The notes below the pieces were generated by a model. That model worked only from the letters and a program-made list of their open reading frames with translations. It did not search any database and was not told where the DNA came from. The translations under genes and the position numbers were made by a program. 64,000 bases of DNA from Mucilaginibacter sp. cycad4 (lineage in GTDB: Bacteria > Bacteroidota > Bacteroidia > Sphingobacteriales > Sphingobacteriaceae). How positions within the stretch are numbered: the stretch's first letter is position 1; the number at the start of each line of letters is the position of its first letter. Location of the stretch: NCBI RefSeq assembly GCF_034263275.1, contig NZ_CP139559.1:6882001-6946000 (forward strand). Direction: 5' to 3'. Shown in pieces: positions 9,380-18,660 of the stretch.

Positions 9380-10291
9380 ATGAGTGGTGAAAAGAGAAAT
9401 GCCCTGGGCAAGGGACTGAGTGCGCTATTGAACGACACGCCTAACGTACAACCATACCAAAACAGAAACAGGGAAACAGCAAGCCCTGCCGAGGTAAATG
9501 ACCTTGGCTCGGTTAATGAAATACAACTGGCCGAAATTGAGGTTAACCCTTTTCAGCCCCGTACCGATTTTGATGAACAGGCATTGGCCGAGCTTTCAGA
9601 GTCGATCAAGCTGCAGGGCTTAATTCAGCCAATAACGCTCAGGAAAATTGGTGCGCATAAGTACCAGCTGATATCGGGCGAGCGTCGTTTTCGCGCATCA
9701 AAGCTGGCCGGCCTAACCCAGATCCCGGCTTATGTGCGCACCGCCAATGATCAGCAAATGCTGGAGATGGCGCTCATTGAAAACATTCAGCGCGAAAACC
9801 TGAATGCCATTGAAGTTGCCCTGAGTTTTCAGCGCATGATAGAGGAATGTAACCTGAAGCAGGAAGAATTGGGCGACAGGGTGAGCAAAAACCGGTCGAC
9901 AGTGACCAACTACCTTCGCCTGTTAAGGTTGCCGCCGGTTATCCAGGCCTCTATTCGTGATGGCGAACTTTCAATGGGGCATGCCAAAGCTATTTTAACG
10001 CTAACCGATCCTGCCAAACAATTATTTATACATCAGCATATTATAAAGGAAGGTTTATCCGTTCGTAAGGTTGAAGAACTGGTAAGAGAGATGCAAAAGT
10101 CGCCGGTAAAAAAGGAAGGCAAACAGCCCGAGCCGGTATCATATCAGTTGCAAAAGATCCAGGATGACCTGGCTTCAAAATTTAGTACGAGGGTAAAACT
10201 AAAAGTTGGCAGCCGTGGAAGCGGTGTTATCGAGATCCCTTTCCTTTCGGAAGATGACCTTGGCCGCATCCTTGAAATGCTTGATTGGTAA
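9380..10291 (+). CDS. parB: Chromosome-partitioning CTPase/DNA-binding protein ParB
   Basis: A 303-residue ParB that binds parS and spreads as a CTP-dependent clamp. The N-terminal MSGEKRNALGKGLSALL segment is the conserved ParA-interacting peptide. The ParB/Srx CTPase domain follows (NPFQPRTDF, then ISGERRFRASKLAG and ENIQRENL at about residues 55-140). An HTH with VSKNRSTVTNYLRLL lies at about 165-185, and a C-terminal dimerisation domain ends at LEMLDW. It follows parA by 3 bp and directly precedes the DUF5683 gene. Confidence 0.96.
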   Translation: MSGEKRNALGKGLSALLNDTPNVQPYQNRNRETASPAEVNDLGSVNEIQLAEIEVNPFQPRTDFDEQALAELSESIKLQGLIQPITLRKIGAHKYQLISGERRFRASKLAGLTQIPAYVRTANDQQMLEMALIENIQRENLNAIEVALSFQRMIEECNLKQEELGDRVSKNRSTVTNYLRLLRLPPVIQASIRDGELSMGHAKAILTLTDPAKQLFIHQHIIKEGLSVRKVEELVREMQKSPVKKEGKQPEPVSYQLQKIQDDLASKFSTRVKLKVGSRGSGVIEIPFLSEDDLGRILEMLDW

Positions 10292-10303
10292 TTGTTAGCT
10301 ATA

Positions 10304-10981
10304 ATGTATAAATATCTGTTTTTTTTAGTTGTATCCGCTTTTTTTATTTCTGCCGCGCAGGCTCAGGTAGTTGATAGTACGGGGAGTAAAAAAAGTGATA
10401 CGCTGAAAGTAAAGCATCCTGTTAAAACCCCGTCGGGCTCATTTGCCCCAAAGATTGATCCTGCCAAAGAAAAAATCTATCATCCCGATAGTACGCATAT
10501 TCCGCATAAAGCAGTAATACATTCATTGATGATACCAGGCTGGGGACAGGTGTATAACCATAGGTGGTGGAAAGTGCCGCTAATTTACGGGGGACTGGGC
10601 TTATTAACATCAGCCATTATATACAACCAGCATTATTACAAGGAATATTTAACATTATCAAGATACCGCCAGGGTACTCCTCCTAATCCCGGCGACCCTT
10701 ATTATACAGAATATAACCTTTATAAAGACGTGCCCGATGCCAACCTGAGCGATGCCCGTGAAAATTCGAGGCGTAACCGTGATTTGAGCATACTGGGCTT
10801 TTTAGCCGTATGGGGTATCCAGGCTGTTGATGCTTATATCGATGCCAAGTTCATCCACTCATATACGGTTGATAATAACCTGTCGTTCAAAGTAGCTCCG
10901 GGTATAATTAATCAGCCGGTTTATGCGCAGGGCGCTAATTATACTTATATTCCGGGTATAAAAGTTACCTTTACGTTTTAA
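10304..10981 (+). CDS. DUF5683 membrane protein
   Basis: About 225 residues from the ATG at 10304. A TTG at 10292 would add four residues, but the ATG gives a standard signal peptide ending SAAQA. The conserved core PGWGQVYNHRWWKVPLIYGG at about residue 75 is the DUF5683 signature, followed by a membrane segment and the motif RRNRDLSILGFLAVWGIQAVDAYIDAKF. This domain is widespread in Bacteroidota and often sits next to parAB and dapB, as here. The function is unknown, though its position suggests an envelope role. It is co-transcribed with parAB by spacing (12 bp). Confidence 0.88.
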   Translation: MYKYLFFLVVSAFFISAAQAQVVDSTGSKKSDTLKVKHPVKTPSGSFAPKIDPAKEKIYHPDSTHIPHKAVIHSLMIPGWGQVYNHRWWKVPLIYGGLGLLTSAIIYNQHYYKEYLTLSRYRQGTPPNPGDPYYTEYNLYKDVPDANLSDARENSRRNRDLSILGFLAVWGIQAVDAYIDAKFIHSYTVDNNLSFKVAPGIINQPVYAQGANYTYIPGIKVTFTF

Positions 10982-11004
10982 TAAGGAAAACCACAATACC
11001 TGAA

Positions 11005-11754
11005 ATGAAGATAGCGTTACTTGGCTACGGAAAAATGGGCAAGATCATTGAAAAGATAGCCCTTAGCCGCAAGCATGAAATTGTACTTACCATTGATCAT
11101 GAAACCCTTCATGACCTCACACCCGAAAACCTGCAAAAAGCAGATGTGGTAATTGAATTTACTACCCCGGCGTCCGTGTTATCAAATATTGAGCATTGCT
11201 TTAATGCCAATGTTCCTGTTGTTATTGGCACAACGGGTTGGTACGAACATTTGCCGGAAGTAAAACAGCAATGCATTGACGGGAATAAGGCACTACTATG
11301 GGCCTCAAACTTTAGCGTTGGTGTTAACGTGTTTTTCCATGTTAACAAGTTGCTGGCTAAAGTAATGAACCGGTACCCTTATTACGAGGTACAGGTTGAA
11401 GAGATCCACCATACCCAAAAAATGGATTCGCCAAGCGGTACAGCCATAACCATCGCCGAAGGCATCATTAACAACACCGACACCAAAAACGAGTGGGTTA
11501 ATGTATTAACTACTGATGACAGCGATGACGATGCCAATGTTGCTCCTAACCAATTGCTTATAGAATCATTAAGGATAGACAGCGTGCCGGGTACGCACAC
11601 TGTTATTTATGATTCGGAAGTGGACAGCATCGAATTTAAGCATACCGCCCATAACCGTAACGGTTTTGCTTTAGGCGCTGTACTGGCTGCCGAGTGGCTG
11701 CACGATAAAAAGGGCTTTTACTCTGTTGAAGCCATGTTTGATTTTAACAGCTAA
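11005..11754 (+). CDS. dapB: 4-hydroxy-tetrahydrodipicolinate reductase
   Basis: A 249-residue enzyme of the diaminopimelate/lysine pathway that reduces hydroxy-tetrahydrodipicolinate with NAD(P)H. The N-terminal GYGKMGKIIE is the Rossmann glycine motif. The substrate-binding segment EIHHTQKMDSPSGTA carries the catalytic histidine pair and lysine of the family. It is cytoplasmic and sits in the parAB-DUF5683-dapB-lepB run, a common Bacteroidota order. The length is normal for the family (240-270). Confidence 0.96.
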   Translation: MKIALLGYGKMGKIIEKIALSRKHEIVLTIDHETLHDLTPENLQKADVVIEFTTPASVLSNIEHCFNANVPVVIGTTGWYEHLPEVKQQCIDGNKALLWASNFSVGVNVFFHVNKLLAKVMNRYPYYEVQVEEIHHTQKMDSPSGTAITIAEGIINNTDTKNEWVNVLTTDDSDDDANVAPNQLLIESLRIDSVPGTHTVIYDSEVDSIEFKHTAHNRNGFALGAVLAAEWLHDKKGFYSVEAMFDFNS

Positions 11755-11770
11755 TAGCTTTTTAATATAA

Positions 11771-13225
11771 ATGGCAATAGCGGGCTATATAGGGTTTTAC
11801 ATCATTACAGGCCCGCTATTGATTTTAATACTGACCGGATATTGGAAACTTTTTGAAAAGGCCGGTCGCCCGGGCTGGGAAGCACTGATCCCGGTTTATC
11901 ATCTTTACATTATGCTTAAGCTAAGCCAGCGGCCGCTGTGGCTGCTTTTGCTGCTTTTAATACCGGGCATAAACTTCATTATAAGTATCGGCATCCTCAT
12001 TGATTTTATTAAATCATTCGGTAAGGTAGGTATAGGGCAAATCACAGTGTCGGTGCTGTTGCCATTTATTTTTATCCCCAAATGGGGCTTTGATAAAAAC
12101 ACCCGCTATGTTGGTCCATCGGCAAGTGACGATTTTAGGGAAAAATACCGTGACCTTGATAAATCACCTGTGCGGGAATGGACGGAAGCCATTCTTTTCG
12201 CTGTAATAGCAGCAACGGTTATCCGGGGGCTTTTTATGGAGGCATATACTATACCTTCATCATCTATGGAAAGCTCACTAATGGTGGGTGATTTTTTATT
12301 TGTGAGCAAGATCAATTATGGTGCCCGCCTGCCCATGACCCCCATCGCATTTCCATTTGCACACCACACTATGCCGCTCATCGGTACCAAAGCCTATTGG
12401 GATGGGATTAAGCTGCCTTACTATCGGCTACCGGGTTTCAGCGAAGTAAAAAAGGGTGATGCAGTAGTGTTTAACTATCCAATGGATGCTGATTCGCCGT
12501 TTTATCGTCCTGTTGATAAACAGGAGAATTATATCAAACGATGCCAGGGCACACCCGGCGATACCATAAAGCTGGAGTACGGCCAGGTGTATGTCAACAA
12601 TAAGCCGATGGCTACGCCGCCAAATGGCGAAATGGAATACCGGGTACGTACAGATGGCTCGGTAAGCGGGTTTGGCCCCCATACACGTTATGATCTTCAC
12701 CTGGAGGACATTCAGCAATTTACAAAGGTCGATTTTACGGTGAACACAACTGCCGAATCGGTCGAAAAGCTAAAAACATATCCTTATATTAAAACTGTAA
12801 AGCCCGACATTAAATTAAGAGGGGTGTACGATCATGAGGTTTTTCCGCATGATCCGCGCTTTAGGTGGAACGAGGATAACCTGGGGCCAATCATTATTCC
12901 GCGCAGGGGCTGGACGGTTAAACTGGACGGTATGACCATGCCCTTTTATCGCCGGGCCATTGAGGTGTATGAAAATAACAAGGTGCAGGTTAAAGGAAAC
13001 GCGGTTTTTATTAATGGGAGCAAGGCCGATAGGTATACCTTTAAAATGGATTACTATTGGATGATGGGCGACAACCGTCACAACTCTGAAGATTCGCGTT
13101 TTTGGGGCTTTGTCCCCGAAGACCATATTGTAGGTAAAGCTGTATTGGTATGGATGAGCTGGGATGTCAATTCGCCTTCATTTTGTAAAATAAGGTGGGA
13201 CAGGGTCTTTAGTAGGATTAATTAG
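11771..13225 (+). CDS. lepB: Signal peptidase I with DUF5684-like N-terminal extension, copy 1
   Basis: A 484-residue membrane serine protease that removes signal peptides from exported proteins. Residues 1-110 are an extension of about three membrane helices containing AGRPGWEALIPVYHLYIM (DUF5684-like). The protease part starts with REWTEAILFAVIAATVIR, then the catalytic serine S165 in IPSSSMESS. The catalytic lysine is in the YIKRCQGTPGD box, and the GDNRHNSEDSRFWG box is near the C-terminus. A long insertion of about 130 residues lies between the last two boxes. First of three tandem paralogues, starting 17 bp after dapB. Confidence 0.93.
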   Translation: MAIAGYIGFYIITGPLLILILTGYWKLFEKAGRPGWEALIPVYHLYIMLKLSQRPLWLLLLLLIPGINFIISIGILIDFIKSFGKVGIGQITVSVLLPFIFIPKWGFDKNTRYVGPSASDDFREKYRDLDKSPVREWTEAILFAVIAATVIRGLFMEAYTIPSSSMESSLMVGDFLFVSKINYGARLPMTPIAFPFAHHTMPLIGTKAYWDGIKLPYYRLPGFSEVKKGDAVVFNYPMDADSPFYRPVDKQENYIKRCQGTPGDTIKLEYGQVYVNNKPMATPPNGEMEYRVRTDGSVSGFGPHTRYDLHLEDIQQFTKVDFTVNTTAESVEKLKTYPYIKTVKPDIKLRGVYDHEVFPHDPRFRWNEDNLGPIIIPRRGWTVKLDGMTMPFYRRAIEVYENNKVQVKGNAVFINGSKADRYTFKMDYYWMMGDNRHNSEDSRFWGFVPEDHIVGKAVLVWMSWDVNSPSFCKIRWDRVFSRIN

Positions 13226-13414
13226 AAAGATATACAAATGTGCGGATTTCAGAGTTACAGATGATGTGGGAAATGTAATCTATAATTAATATTGGCAAAC
13301 GTAACATATAACGTGTAACATATATCTTATACATAAAATATAAACATTAAAAAATCTGCACATTTGCACATCCGAAATCTGCGGATTTGAAATAATTTGC
13401 ACACCAATATTGAT
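13226..13414. other. Intergenic gap between lepB copies 1 and 2
   Basis: This AT-rich gap of 189 bp contains repeated and partly inverted pieces of the sequence AAATGTGCGGATTTC (about 13235-13250 and 13355-13390). It interrupts the otherwise tight gene spacing, so copy 2 may have its own promoter. No confident promoter or terminator was identified. Confidence 0.4.
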
Positions 13415-14554
13415 ATGAACTGGAAATTCTGGAAAAAGAAAGATACAAGTAAAGTAAAAAAGAAAAAGAGTACGCTTCGTGAATGGGGCGACGCTATCAT
13501 ATTTGCAGTAATAGCCGCTACCCTTATCCGTACGCTGTTTATCGAGGCTTATGTTATCCCCAGCGGCTCGATGGAAAACTCGCTTTTAATTGGCGACTAC
13601 CTGTTTGTAAGCAAGGTTAATTATGGTGCAAGGATGCCGATAACCCCGGTTTCATTTCCTTTTATGCACCACACTACACCCTGGGGTACCCAGGCTTACT
13701 GGGGCGGGGTAAAATTGCCTTATTACCGCTTGCCAGGTTTAAGTGACATAAAAAAGCAGGATATCGTGGTTTTTAACGCACCGATAGAGGCCGATTCTCC
13801 TTATTTCAGGCCGGTGGATAAGCGTGAAAATATTATTAAACGTTGCCAGGGCACCCCCGGCGATACTTTGAGTGTAGTTGATGCACAGGTTTATATAAAT
13901 GGTAAGGCTGCCCCCAATCCGGAAAGGGGTAAAGAAGGTTATTTTGTTGAAACAAACGGGCAAGAGTTTAACCCGGCTATTTTAAATGAACTTAAGATAG
14001 AGATCAGGGGCTATACTGGCAACCGTTATGAAATGATGATGTCTAAGGAGTCGGCAGCTACTCTAAAAACTTATTCAAATGTAAAATCAATTGTGCCGGC
14101 CTTAACGCTTAAGGGCACCAGTGACCCGCTGAACCCGGTTTACCCTGCCAAGTACCCGCGTTATAAGATCACACCCAATTTTCCCGATTTTAAATGGAAT
14201 GTAGATAACTATGGCCCCATTATTATTCCTAAAAAAGGGTGGACAGTTAAACTCGATAGCCTGACTTTCCCGGTTTATGGCCGTGCCATTGAAATTTATG
14301 AAAACAATAAGGTAAATGTTGTTGGCAAGGATATCATGATTAACGGGAAAAAAGCCGATACTTATACCTTTAAGCTCAACTACTATTTTATGATGGGCGA
14401 TAACCGTCACAATTCGGAAGATTCGCGCTTTTGGGGTTTTGTTCCCGAAGATCACGTAGTAGGCAAAGCTTTATTTACCTGGATGAGTATTGACAGTACA
14501 GCCAGCTTCTTTGATAAAATAAGATGGAACAGGTTGTTCAGGGGCATACATTAA
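13415..14554 (+). CDS. lepB: Signal peptidase I, copy 2 (no N-terminal extension)
   Basis: A 379-residue signal peptidase I. I use the ATG at 13415 (MNWKFWKKK) rather than the upstream TTG at 13397, because the ATG gives the usual short basic N-terminus before the first membrane helix. The catalytic serine is in IPSGSMENSLLIGD, the exact E. coli-type box; the catalytic lysine is in IIKRCQGTPGD, and GDNRHNSEDSRFWGFVPEDHVVG is present. It lacks the DUF5684-like extension of copies 1 and 3 but shares their long insertion. All catalytic boxes are intact, so it should be active. Confidence 0.93.
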   Translation: MNWKFWKKKDTSKVKKKKSTLREWGDAIIFAVIAATLIRTLFIEAYVIPSGSMENSLLIGDYLFVSKVNYGARMPITPVSFPFMHHTTPWGTQAYWGGVKLPYYRLPGLSDIKKQDIVVFNAPIEADSPYFRPVDKRENIIKRCQGTPGDTLSVVDAQVYINGKAAPNPERGKEGYFVETNGQEFNPAILNELKIEIRGYTGNRYEMMMSKESAATLKTYSNVKSIVPALTLKGTSDPLNPVYPAKYPRYKITPNFPDFKWNVDNYGPIIIPKKGWTVKLDSLTFPVYGRAIEIYENNKVNVVGKDIMINGKKADTYTFKLNYYFMMGDNRHNSEDSRFWGFVPEDHVVGKALFTWMSIDSTASFFDKIRWNRLFRGIH

Positions 14555-14576
14555 TTGAAAATATAAAAACACCAAA

Positions 14577-16055
14577 GTGAACGTTGTAGGATTTGTAATA
14601 ACATTTATTGTTTTAATCATATTGCCTTATGCAGGCTTATGGAAATTATTCGAAAAAGCAGGCAGGCCGGGTTGGGAAGCTATAGTACCCTTGTACAATT
14701 TCTACATTATGATCAGGCTGAGTGGCAGGCCGGGCTGGTGGTTTATATTGTTGCTCATACCGGGTTTGGGTTTTCTTGTTGCCCTGGGTATTACTATCGA
14801 TTTTATTAAATCATACGGTAAGTTTACATTTGCTGAGCATTGCGCCGGTGTTGTGCTGCAGTTTATCTATTTACCCAAATGGGGTTTTGATAAGGATACC
14901 AAATATTTAGGCCAGTCGGCAAGTCCGGAATTTAGGGAGAAATATAAATTGGCACTTAAGAAAACCCAGGTACGGGAATGGGCTGATGCTATCGTTTTTG
15001 CTGTGATTGCTGCAACGCTGATCCGTACACTGTTTATTGAGGCCTATGTAATTCCCAGTGCTTCTATGGAAAGTTCATTGCTTATTGGCGATTACCTGTT
15101 TGTAAGTAAAGTTAACTATGGGGCACGCTTACCCATGACGCCTGTTGCATTCCCTTTCGCACACCATACCATGCCGCTTATCAATACCAAAGCCTATTGG
15201 GATGGTATTGAACTGCCATATTACCGCCTGCCTGGTTTAAGTGATATTAAAAAAGGTGATGTGGTGGTATTCAATTATCCGATGGATGCCGATTCGCCTT
15301 ATTTCAGGCCGGTTGATAAACGCGAAAACTATATTAAACGCTGCCAGGGAACCCCGGGAGATACGCTGAGCGTTGTTAATGCGCAGGTGTTTATAAATGG
15401 GAAAGCTGCTGTTACACCGCCAAAAGGCGAGATCACCTATGATGTTAAAACCGACGGGAACGAACTTAACCCGCAAATAGCAACAGATTTGCATTTATCG
15501 GATATTTCATCGGTAAATAATACCGAGTTTATTACCAATACCACCGAGGAATCGGCAAAGGCACTGAAAGGATATTCAAATATCAAATCGGTTACACCAC
15601 GGTTAACCCCGCGGGGAGCGTCAGATCCGATGAACCCGGTTTATCCTGCCATCTTCTCCAACTACAAAATAGGAGCTAACACTCCCGACTATAAATGGAA
15701 TGTGGACAACTTCGGTCCTGTCATTGTACCTAAAAAGGGCTGGGCAGTAAAGCTGGATAGTTTAACATTCCCAATCTATGGCCGCGCGATTGCCGTATAT
15801 GAAGGCAACAGGGTTGAGGTGAGTGGTAAAGATATTCTGATCAATGGCAAAAAGGCTGATAGCTATACCTTTAAACTCAACTACTATTTTATGATGGGCG
15901 ATAACCGTCATAACTCGGAAGATTCACGTTTTTGGGGCTTTGTTCCTGAAGATCATATTGTGGGTAAAGCGCTGTTCATTTGGATGAGTGTTGACGACAA
16001 TGCTTCGTTCATTCATAAGATCCGCTGGAGCAGGTTGTTTAATCTGATCCATTAG
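14577..16055 (+). CDS. lepB: Signal peptidase I with DUF5684-like N-terminal extension, copy 3
   Basis: A 492-residue paralogue with the same layout as copy 1: an N-terminal multi-helix extension (AGRPGWEAIVPLYNFYIMIRLSG), then the protease domain with IPSASMESSLLIGD, YIKRCQGTPGD and GDNRHNSEDSRFWG. The start is GTG at 14577, 22 bp after copy 2. Its protease half, including the insertion, resembles copy 2 closely (PGLSDIKK, VDKREN, GTPGDTLSVV), while the N-terminus resembles copy 1. This suggests successive duplications or gene conversion. It ends the operon ahead of a strong terminator. Confidence 0.93.
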   Translation: MNVVGFVITFIVLIILPYAGLWKLFEKAGRPGWEAIVPLYNFYIMIRLSGRPGWWFILLLIPGLGFLVALGITIDFIKSYGKFTFAEHCAGVVLQFIYLPKWGFDKDTKYLGQSASPEFREKYKLALKKTQVREWADAIVFAVIAATLIRTLFIEAYVIPSASMESSLLIGDYLFVSKVNYGARLPMTPVAFPFAHHTMPLINTKAYWDGIELPYYRLPGLSDIKKGDVVVFNYPMDADSPYFRPVDKRENYIKRCQGTPGDTLSVVNAQVFINGKAAVTPPKGEITYDVKTDGNELNPQIATDLHLSDISSVNNTEFITNTTEESAKALKGYSNIKSVTPRLTPRGASDPMNPVYPAIFSNYKIGANTPDYKWNVDNFGPVIVPKKGWAVKLDSLTFPIYGRAIAVYEGNRVEVSGKDILINGKKADSYTFKLNYYFMMGDNRHNSEDSRFWGFVPEDHIVGKALFIWMSVDDNASFIHKIRWSRLFNLIH

Positions 16056-16060
16056 GCGAC

Positions 16061-16085
16061 GCCCCCTAACCCCCTAAAGGGGGAA
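16061..16085. repeat. 25-bp C5/G5 intergenic repeat, copy 2
   Basis: Exact second copy of the 25-bp unit at 5484-5508, six bases after the lepB copy 3 stop codon. Confidence 0.85.
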
Positions 16086-16092
16086 CAATAGT

Positions 16093-16130
16093 AAAGAAGC
16101 CGGTTTGGTCACAAACCGGCTTCTTTATTT
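16093..16130 (+). terminator. Rho-independent terminator after the lepB cluster
   Basis: A perfect 15-bp stem (AAAGAAGCCGGTTTG at 16093-16107 with its complement at 16112-16126), a 4-base loop and a T-rich tail. The symmetric A/T flanks mean it can also act on minus-strand transcription. Confidence 0.9.
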
Positions 16131-16140
16131 TACAAATTCT

Positions 16141-16258
16141 CACTGCCGCGGGCTTTCAGCCCGTGGTTTAGCATGATTTCAGCTTTCAGCTGAAGTTCCG
16201 TAAGCTGAAAGCTTACTTTGTGGTTACCACGGGTTACGCTGCGCTAAACCCGCGGCAG
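16141..16258. repeat. Inverted repeat around ACTGCCGCGGG / CCCGCGGCAGT
   Basis: A composite palindromic element. The outer arms ACTGCCGCGGG (about 16142) and CCCGCGGCAGT (about 16248) bracket inner AGCTGAAAGCT-type palindromes. The right arm overlaps the 3' end of the Ldh-family gene and encodes its last residues (LPRV). Confidence 0.75.
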
Positions 16259-17326
16259 TTGACCGATTTTAAACCGCTCCGCCAGTTTATTCAAATCTTC
16301 AACAACCGCATCAACTAAAGGAATGCCGTTTGCAATTCTGTCTGCTTCGGCTTCAAGTTCCGGTTCACCGGGGATAATGACCTTTTGTGACGGATCAACC
16401 GTAGCAGATGATTTAAACCGTTCTACCCAGTTATCTAAGTGATCTTTAAACTCATTAACCGGACGAAAGCCATCCACGCGCATTGCGCCTAAAAAATGCC
16501 CTATGCCCGCACCAACCGGATCATTTGGCGGATCAAGAAAAGCTACAAAGGGCGGTACCCATGGACCGTAATTGGCTCCTGAAAGCACGGCTGATAATAT
16601 ATCAACGGTAGCGCTTAAACCAAAGCCTTTATGACTGCCATGGTCGCGGTCGCTGCCAAGGGGCAGGAGTGAGCCGCCGGTTTTAAGCGCATGCGGATCG
16701 GTAGTGTAATTGCCTTCCTTATCCTGGATCCAGCCTTCAGGCACTTGTTTGCCCAAGCGCTGGGCTATTTCCAATTTTCCGTTGGCTGCCGCTGATGTTG
16801 CCATATCAACTATTACCGGGGGATATTTTCCTGCCGGGAAAGCATAGCACATAGGGTTGGTACCCAAAAGCCGTTCATTAGAAAATGTTGGCGCAACCAG
16901 CGGACTGGCGTTGGTCATGGCAAAGCCGATCATATCTTTCTCCACAGCCATCAACGCGTGATAGCCTGCAATACCAAAATGATTGGAATTACGTACCGAT
17001 ACCCAACCTGAGCCGTATACCTCAGCTTTTTTAATAGCTACCTCCATGGCAAACGGAGCTACTACTAACCCAAGGCCTGCATCGCCATCTACAGTGGCTG
17101 TTGTGGGCGTTTCGTGTACTATTTGGATGTTGGGCACGGGATTAATGCGGTTCTTCTCCCAAAGGCGTACATAGCCGCTCAGGCGCGCTACGCCATGCGA
17201 GTCGATACCACGGAGATCGGATTTGAGGAGCACGTCGGCGGCTAATACCGCATGTTCATGACTACAGCCAATGGCTTTGAATATATTTTCGGTAAATGTG
17301 CGTAGGGTGGATGGCGATATCAGCAT
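16244..17326 (-). CDS. Malate/L-lactate dehydrogenase-family oxidoreductase (Ldh_2)
   Basis: A 360-residue NAD(P)-dependent oxidoreductase of the Ldh/YjmC family, whose members oxidise malate, lactate, ureidoglycolate or sulfolactate rather than being classical Rossmann LDHs. Family features: DLRGIDSHGVARL near residue 55, VRNSNHFGIAGYHA near 125 with the conserved catalytic-region histidine, MTNASP, and GSDRDHGSHKGFGL near 230. The substrate is undetermined. The last four codons lie in the intergenic palindromic repeat. It has no co-directional partner and is monocistronic. Confidence 0.9.
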   Translation of the reverse strand: MLISPSTLRTFTENIFKAIGCSHEHAVLAADVLLKSDLRGIDSHGVARLSGYVRLWEKNRINPVPNIQIVHETPTTATVDGDAGLGLVVAPFAMEVAIKKAEVYGSGWVSVRNSNHFGIAGYHALMAVEKDMIGFAMTNASPLVAPTFSNERLLGTNPMCYAFPAGKYPPVIVDMATSAAANGKLEIAQRLGKQVPEGWIQDKEGNYTTDPHALKTGGSLLPLGSDRDHGSHKGFGLSATVDILSAVLSGANYGPWVPPFVAFLDPPNDPVGAGIGHFLGAMRVDGFRPVNEFKDHLDNWVERFKSSATVDPSQKVIIPGEPELEAEADRIANGIPLVDAVVEDLNKLAERFKIGQLPRV

Positions 17327-17518
17327 ACGGCAAAGATAACCGTTGATTTTTAAAATGATTACGTTGATTTCGCTGATGAAGAACCTTGATATACCTGATT
17401 TGAGGATTTCCTGATATCAATTTCCTAATGGTAATATCTGATGGTAAATTTGCGTTGGGGATAGAAGCGGATACCGTCCGTCAGCTGACGGATAAGGCCC
17501 TGTGTAGTATGAGCGGAT
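17327..17518. other. Intergenic region with left half of the IS110 target repeat
   Basis: A non-coding segment. It contains AGCGGATACC (about 17467) and, at the right end, AGTATGAGCGGAT (17507-17518 and just before), which is the left flank of the IS110 insertion. The same flank precedes the uninterrupted repeat copy at 18966. Confidence 0.6.
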
Positions 17519-17550
17519 AGGTACTGTCTTTACATCCAAATATAATTTCA

Positions 17551-18630
17551 TTAATTTTGTTGCTTAATGAGAGCTTCGTTCAGAAGTTCATCATGTGTAG
17601 CCCCAGGCAAAGCCGGGGCTACTTCCTTTTTAAAAGCCGGATCATATTTTTCTTCTTTCTTCCATAGGTAATACATCATTACAAGCAGTTTTTTCTGCAC
17701 GGCGACATATCCTTTCATTTTTATCCTTGTCCGTTCATAGACCCGTTCGAACAGTTTTTGAAATTGAGGCTGATCGTCCCTTACTGCACAAAGTGCAGGC
17801 ATGTGCAGTATACGCCTTATTCTTGAATTGCCTTTCTTTGATATCTTCGTTCTGCCTGTATGCTTACCTGATTCATTTTCAATGACATCGTAACCTGCAT
17901 ACTTAACCAGGCTGGCTGCGTTATCAAATAGGATAAATCCGTTTGTTTCAGCAGCGATAACAGCAAAGGACAACAAGCCTAAGCCTTTAATAGCACAAAT
18001 GTTCTTGTAGTGCCTGTTAAGAATTGGATCGGATTGGATCAATTGAGCGATCAGTTTTTCCAATTCTTTCATATGTTTCTCGTATAGCTTTAAAGAACTT
18101 TTGAGTTGTTTAATGATATCTTTGTTTTTAAACTGGCTATGCTCGATACTATGTAGTTGATTGGCCGTGGCTGTATAAAATTCATTCAGGCTTTGATGCT
18201 GTCGTGTATAATAGCGTAAGGTATACAGTTCCATGCTGGGTGGCGTCCATTGTTCCAGTTTCTTTTCAGCTCCTACCTTGGCTAAACCACGGGCATCGAT
18301 CTTATCGTTCTTTGACCTGATTCCGTCTGCCTGCAAATGTTTCTTTGCCTTATTAGGCAAAAGGATACTTACACTATTACCTTTATGGTGTAAAAACCAA
18401 GCCAGTTGCTCGTGATAAACGCCGGTAGCTTCCATTGTATAAATAAGAGGTAAGTCTTCTTTTTTATGGCGCTTTACCCATTCCAATAATGCTCCAAAGC
18501 CACTTTCAATATTGGCAAATTTGTGAGTAGCCTTTACCTTGACATCCTGTTCATCATTGATGACCGAAATACAACAGGCGAAATCTTTCATGGAGACATC
18601 GATCCCTACTGAATACTTTAAGTTCTTCAT
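17551..18630 (-). CDS. IS110-family transposase (RuvC-like DEDD recombinase)
   Basis: A 359-residue recombinase. The N-terminal RuvC-like DEDD domain shows D11 in GIDVSMKDF, E67 in TMEATGVYHE, and D109/D112 in SKNDKIDARGLA. A coiled-coil linker spans about residues 150-205. The C-terminal Tnp domain (about 205-330) starts ICAIKGLGLLSFAVIAAE and includes KYAGYDVIE and KKGNSRIRRIL, whose S269 is the expected catalytic serine. In studied IS110 elements this protein acts with a bridge RNA from the same element to pair donor and target DNA. The frame is intact and the length normal, so it is probably active. Confidence 0.95.
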   Translation of the reverse strand: MKNLKYSVGIDVSMKDFACCISVINDEQDVKVKATHKFANIESGFGALLEWVKRHKKEDLPLIYTMEATGVYHEQLAWFLHHKGNSVSILLPNKAKKHLQADGIRSKNDKIDARGLAKVGAEKKLEQWTPPSMELYTLRYYTRQHQSLNEFYTATANQLHSIEHSQFKNKDIIKQLKSSLKLYEKHMKELEKLIAQLIQSDPILNRHYKNICAIKGLGLLSFAVIAAETNGFILFDNAASLVKYAGYDVIENESGKHTGRTKISKKGNSRIRRILHMPALCAVRDDQPQFQKLFERVYERTRIKMKGYVAVQKKLLVMMYYLWKKEEKYDPAFKKEVAPALPGATHDELLNEALIKQQN

Positions 18631-18660
18631 GCTTTACATTTATTGTTTATCAGAAAAACC

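Noticed and set aside
8273..9400. parS centromere site or replication origin near parAB
   Set aside because: I looked for the TGTTTCACGTGAAACA palindrome and for clustered DnaA boxes and found neither; parAB adjacency alone is not enough.
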